Origin: Candidatus Poribacteria bacterium
GTDB taxonomy: Bacteria; Poribacteria; WGA-4E; WGA-3G
Direction: 5' to 3'
NCBI GenBank assembly: GCA_009845505.1
Contig: VXZL01000598.1
Location: 1 to 8,216 of the forward strand
Length of the DNA: 8,216 nt
Every line of letters starts with the position of its first letter. The stretch's first letter is position 1. Positions 6,723 through 8,216 of the stretch are shown here, in pieces. The translations under genes were made by a program, and so were the position numbers. The notes under the pieces are model-generated. The model was not told the DNA's origin. It was given only the letters and a program-made list of their open reading frames with translations, and did no database searches.

Positions 6723-6758
6723 ATAGGGAAACCAAAGCACGAGGCATGGTTTCCCTAT
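6723..6758 (-). terminator. Perfect 12-bp stem-loop between lipoprotein and LamG genes
   Basis: ATAGGGAAACCA at 6723-6734 is the exact reverse complement of TGGTTTCCCTAT at 6747-6758, with a 12-base loop. In the minus-strand transcript the stem begins 19 nt after the lipoprotein stop codon (6778-6780) and ends 26 nt before the LamG start. Placement suits a terminator or attenuator. However, the bases after the stem (ACGTATTTAAAA) contain no uninterrupted T-run and only five of the twelve pairs are G/C, so a 3'-end stabilising or processing hairpin is equally likely. The inverted repeat itself is certain; its role is inferred. Confidence 0.55.
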
Positions 6759-6777
6759 CGTTCCAGTGAGTCGAAAA

Positions 6778-8169
6778 TTAGCTACCCATACCGGGATGAG
6801 AATTTGCATCTTGATCAGATGTGCCAGCTTCTTGTTCTTGATAGAACAGATATCCATCTTCATCTTGGTCAAGTTCATATTGGCGCACAATCTGCTCTGC
6901 TTCGCGAAGGTAGGGGGTATCACCTTTTGTAATACTCATATAGGCTTTGAATCCTTCGTAAGCAGCACCGAATTCACGGATAGAGCGATAACAGACCGCT
7001 TGTTGGTAAACGGCTTCGTTGCGCCATACAGACTCGGGGGCATTTTCAAACAGATTGTCGTATGCCTCGATTGCCCGTTCATACTCAGCACTTTGCTGAT
7101 AGAGCGTACCGATACGATACATAGCATCTGCGGCGGCGAATTTCTTGTGGGATAAATCTCGTACCAACGTACTGTACGCATTAATAGCACGAGGGAAGTT
7201 GCGAAGTCTTTCCCAGTTACCCGCAATCTGTTGGAAATTTTGGACGACCTGATCACTATACCCCATCACCCACATATCAGCAGGGGTAATCTTTCGTCCG
7301 GTCTTTTGGTATTCGACCGCTTTCTTATTGCGAAACTTATCGATTTCGTCCATCAGGAAACTAATTTCCGTCAAAACTTCCGCTGTCTGCTTTAGAAGTG
7401 TGCCGGCTTGTGAGGCTTCGTAAGAATCCGGGAATTTCTCCACGACTGCCGTATACGCGGGCCAACCGCCGATATAGTCATAAATCTTATAGAAGTAGAG
7501 GTTGCCGATTTGAAATTGGGCTTGTGGTGCTTTCGGGTGCTCAGGAAATTCTTCGACCATTCGCTCATAGTTACGGGTGGATTCCGTGTAATTCTCTAAG
7601 CTTTCATAAGCACGTGCGACTTCGTAGAGTGCCTCTGCAGCAATATTAAAGGTTTCATCTGTCGGTTCACTATCATAAATAGCTTTATAGTTTTGATACT
7701 CAGCCCGCTTTGTCTTAATGATTTCGCGATTCTTCCGAATATTCGCTGTGCCACCTTTTGCCTCGTTGGCGTAATATCCAGTGGGATCCAAGGTAACAAT
7801 GGCATCATAATGCTCAACCGCTTTGTCCCAGTCATAGCCGCGCTTGTAGATTTTAGCAATCTGGTAATGTGCGCGCTGTGCCCATTTTCCCTTCGTATCG
7901 CGGTCAATAACCTCTAAATAGAGCGTCATCGCTCTATCATAGAGTGCCCGTTGCTTCGCGCGGTTCTCCTCCATTTTTTCGGGATCATCGTCGCGGATAT
8001 CCATAGTTTCTGCCTGGTCAAACGCACTGTCGGCATTCTGGATCTTGGCACCGATCGGAACGATATTGACACCGCATCCCAGAATCGTCACAGACAGAAG
8101 TGCGAAGGCAAGGATGAGAAGTGAGGCTCGACCTATTCGGAGATCGAAGTCGTGTGTGAAACGGTTCAT
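6778..8169 (-). CDS. Outer-membrane-type lipoprotein with TPR-like helical repeats
   Basis: Exported lipoprotein of 463 residues. The signal sequence is at about 1-31 with basic R11 and R14, a hydrophobic run, and lipobox ILGC giving lipidated C32; the next residue is Gly, so retention at the inner membrane is not signalled. The rest is helical tetratricopeptide-like repeats, clear at about 96-130 (AHYQIAKIYKRGYDWDKAVE), 178-208 (EALYEVARAYESLENYTEST), 215-245, 345-378 (AMYRIGTLYQQSAEYERAIE) and 384-410. These resemble the YbgF/BamD-style scaffolds that organise envelope complexes, but it is longer than BamD and is not assigned to that role. The C-terminal tail carries an EF-hand-type loop (434-445) and then a polar stretch ending GMGS. 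The start is set by AAGGAGG 7 nt upstream. It probably leads the minus-strand group with the LamG and membrane-protein genes. Confidence 0.88.
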   Translation of the reverse strand: MNRFTHDFDLRIGRASLLILAFALLSVTILGCGVNIVPIGAKIQNADSAFDQAETMDIRDDDPEKMEENRAKQRALYDRAMTLYLEVIDRDTKGKWAQRAHYQIAKIYKRGYDWDKAVEHYDAIVTLDPTGYYANEAKGGTANIRKNREIIKTKRAEYQNYKAIYDSEPTDETFNIAAEALYEVARAYESLENYTESTRNYERMVEEFPEHPKAPQAQFQIGNLYFYKIYDYIGGWPAYTAVVEKFPDSYEASQAGTLLKQTAEVLTEISFLMDEIDKFRNKKAVEYQKTGRKITPADMWVMGYSDQVVQNFQQIAGNWERLRNFPRAINAYSTLVRDLSHKKFAAADAMYRIGTLYQQSAEYERAIEAYDNLFENAPESVWRNEAVYQQAVCYRSIREFGAAYEGFKAYMSITKGDTPYLREAEQIVRQYELDQDEDGYLFYQEQEAGTSDQDANSHPGMGS

Positions 8170-8176
8170 CGTGAGT

Positions 8177-8183
8177 CCTCCTT
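8177..8183 (-). promoter_or_regulatory. Strong ribosome binding site of the lipoprotein gene
   Basis: Minus-strand AAGGAGG, a full complement to the usual 16S anti-Shine-Dalgarno core, with a 7-nt spacer to the ATG at 8169. It is the strongest such site in the window and suggests high translation of the lipoprotein. The remaining bases to the window edge (8184-8216) show no gene; a promoter may lie there or further out. Confidence 0.85.
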
Positions 8184-8216
8184 AGGAATGTAAAAATCTG
8201 CTGGTATATCTCTAAC

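Noticed and set aside
6697..6747. Longer LamG protein starting at the in-frame ATG at 6747
   Set aside because: It would add 17 residues ahead of an already complete signal peptide, and its ATG overlaps the inverted-repeat arm. The ATG at 6696 has a better-placed ribosome binding site.
6522..6923. 133-residue minus-strand frame spanning the lipoprotein 3' end and LamG 5' end
   Set aside because: It overlaps both real genes in another frame, crosses the stem-loop and has no family-like sequence.
1..8216. CRISPR arrays, insertion sequences, tRNA or rRNA genes, phage or defence genes
   Set aside because: Looked for on both strands. No regularly spaced repeats, transposase-like frames, terminal repeats or tRNA cloverleaf patterns were seen.

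Overview
The window looks like part of a chromosome from an uncultured Gram-negative bacterium. It has moderate GC content, densely packed bacterial genes, good Shine-Dalgarno sites on most of them, and two exported envelope proteins: a lipoprotein with TPR-like repeats and a secreted LamG-type jellyroll protein. The style of the LamG protein, including its C-terminal tail, recalls Candidatus Poribacteria. That placement is from memory and was not tested by a search.

Layout: (1) 1-1680 (+) is argS, cut at its 5' end by the window edge. (2) 1708-3060 (+) is a PLP-dependent class III aminotransferase, 27 bp after argS and probably co-transcribed with it. (3) 3028-3885 (-) is mtnP, S-methyl-5'-thioadenosine phosphorylase, converging on the aminotransferase with a 33-bp coding overlap. 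(4) 3886-4005 is a 120-bp divergent intergenic region with A/T-rich heptad-like repeats. (5) 4006-4827 (+) is a tRNase Z-like metallo-beta-lactamase-fold protein. (6) 4841-5839 (-) is a six-helix membrane protein that converges on it with a 13-bp gap. (7) 5902-6696 (-) is a secreted LamG-like protein. (8) 6723-6758 is a perfect 12-bp stem-loop. (9) 6778-8169 (-) is a TPR-like lipoprotein with an EF-hand-type loop near its C-terminus. The last 47 bases (8170-8216) hold only the leader and ribosome binding site of that lipoprotein. No gene-free stretch exceeds 120 bases.

How the genes fit together: the first half is housekeeping metabolism (tRNA charging, amino-group transfer, methylthioadenosine recycling, probable tRNA 3' processing). 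The second half, read on the minus strand as lipoprotein, LamG protein, membrane protein, is a compact same-strand cell-envelope group that may be one transcript interrupted by the stem-loop. I see no mobile element, CRISPR array, tRNA or rRNA, and no convincing new multi-gene system. The points most worth checking are the altered HIGH motif of ArgRS, the EF-hand loop on the lipoprotein, the stem-loop, the LamG C-terminal tail, and the apparent lack of a ribosome binding site on the tRNase Z-like gene.
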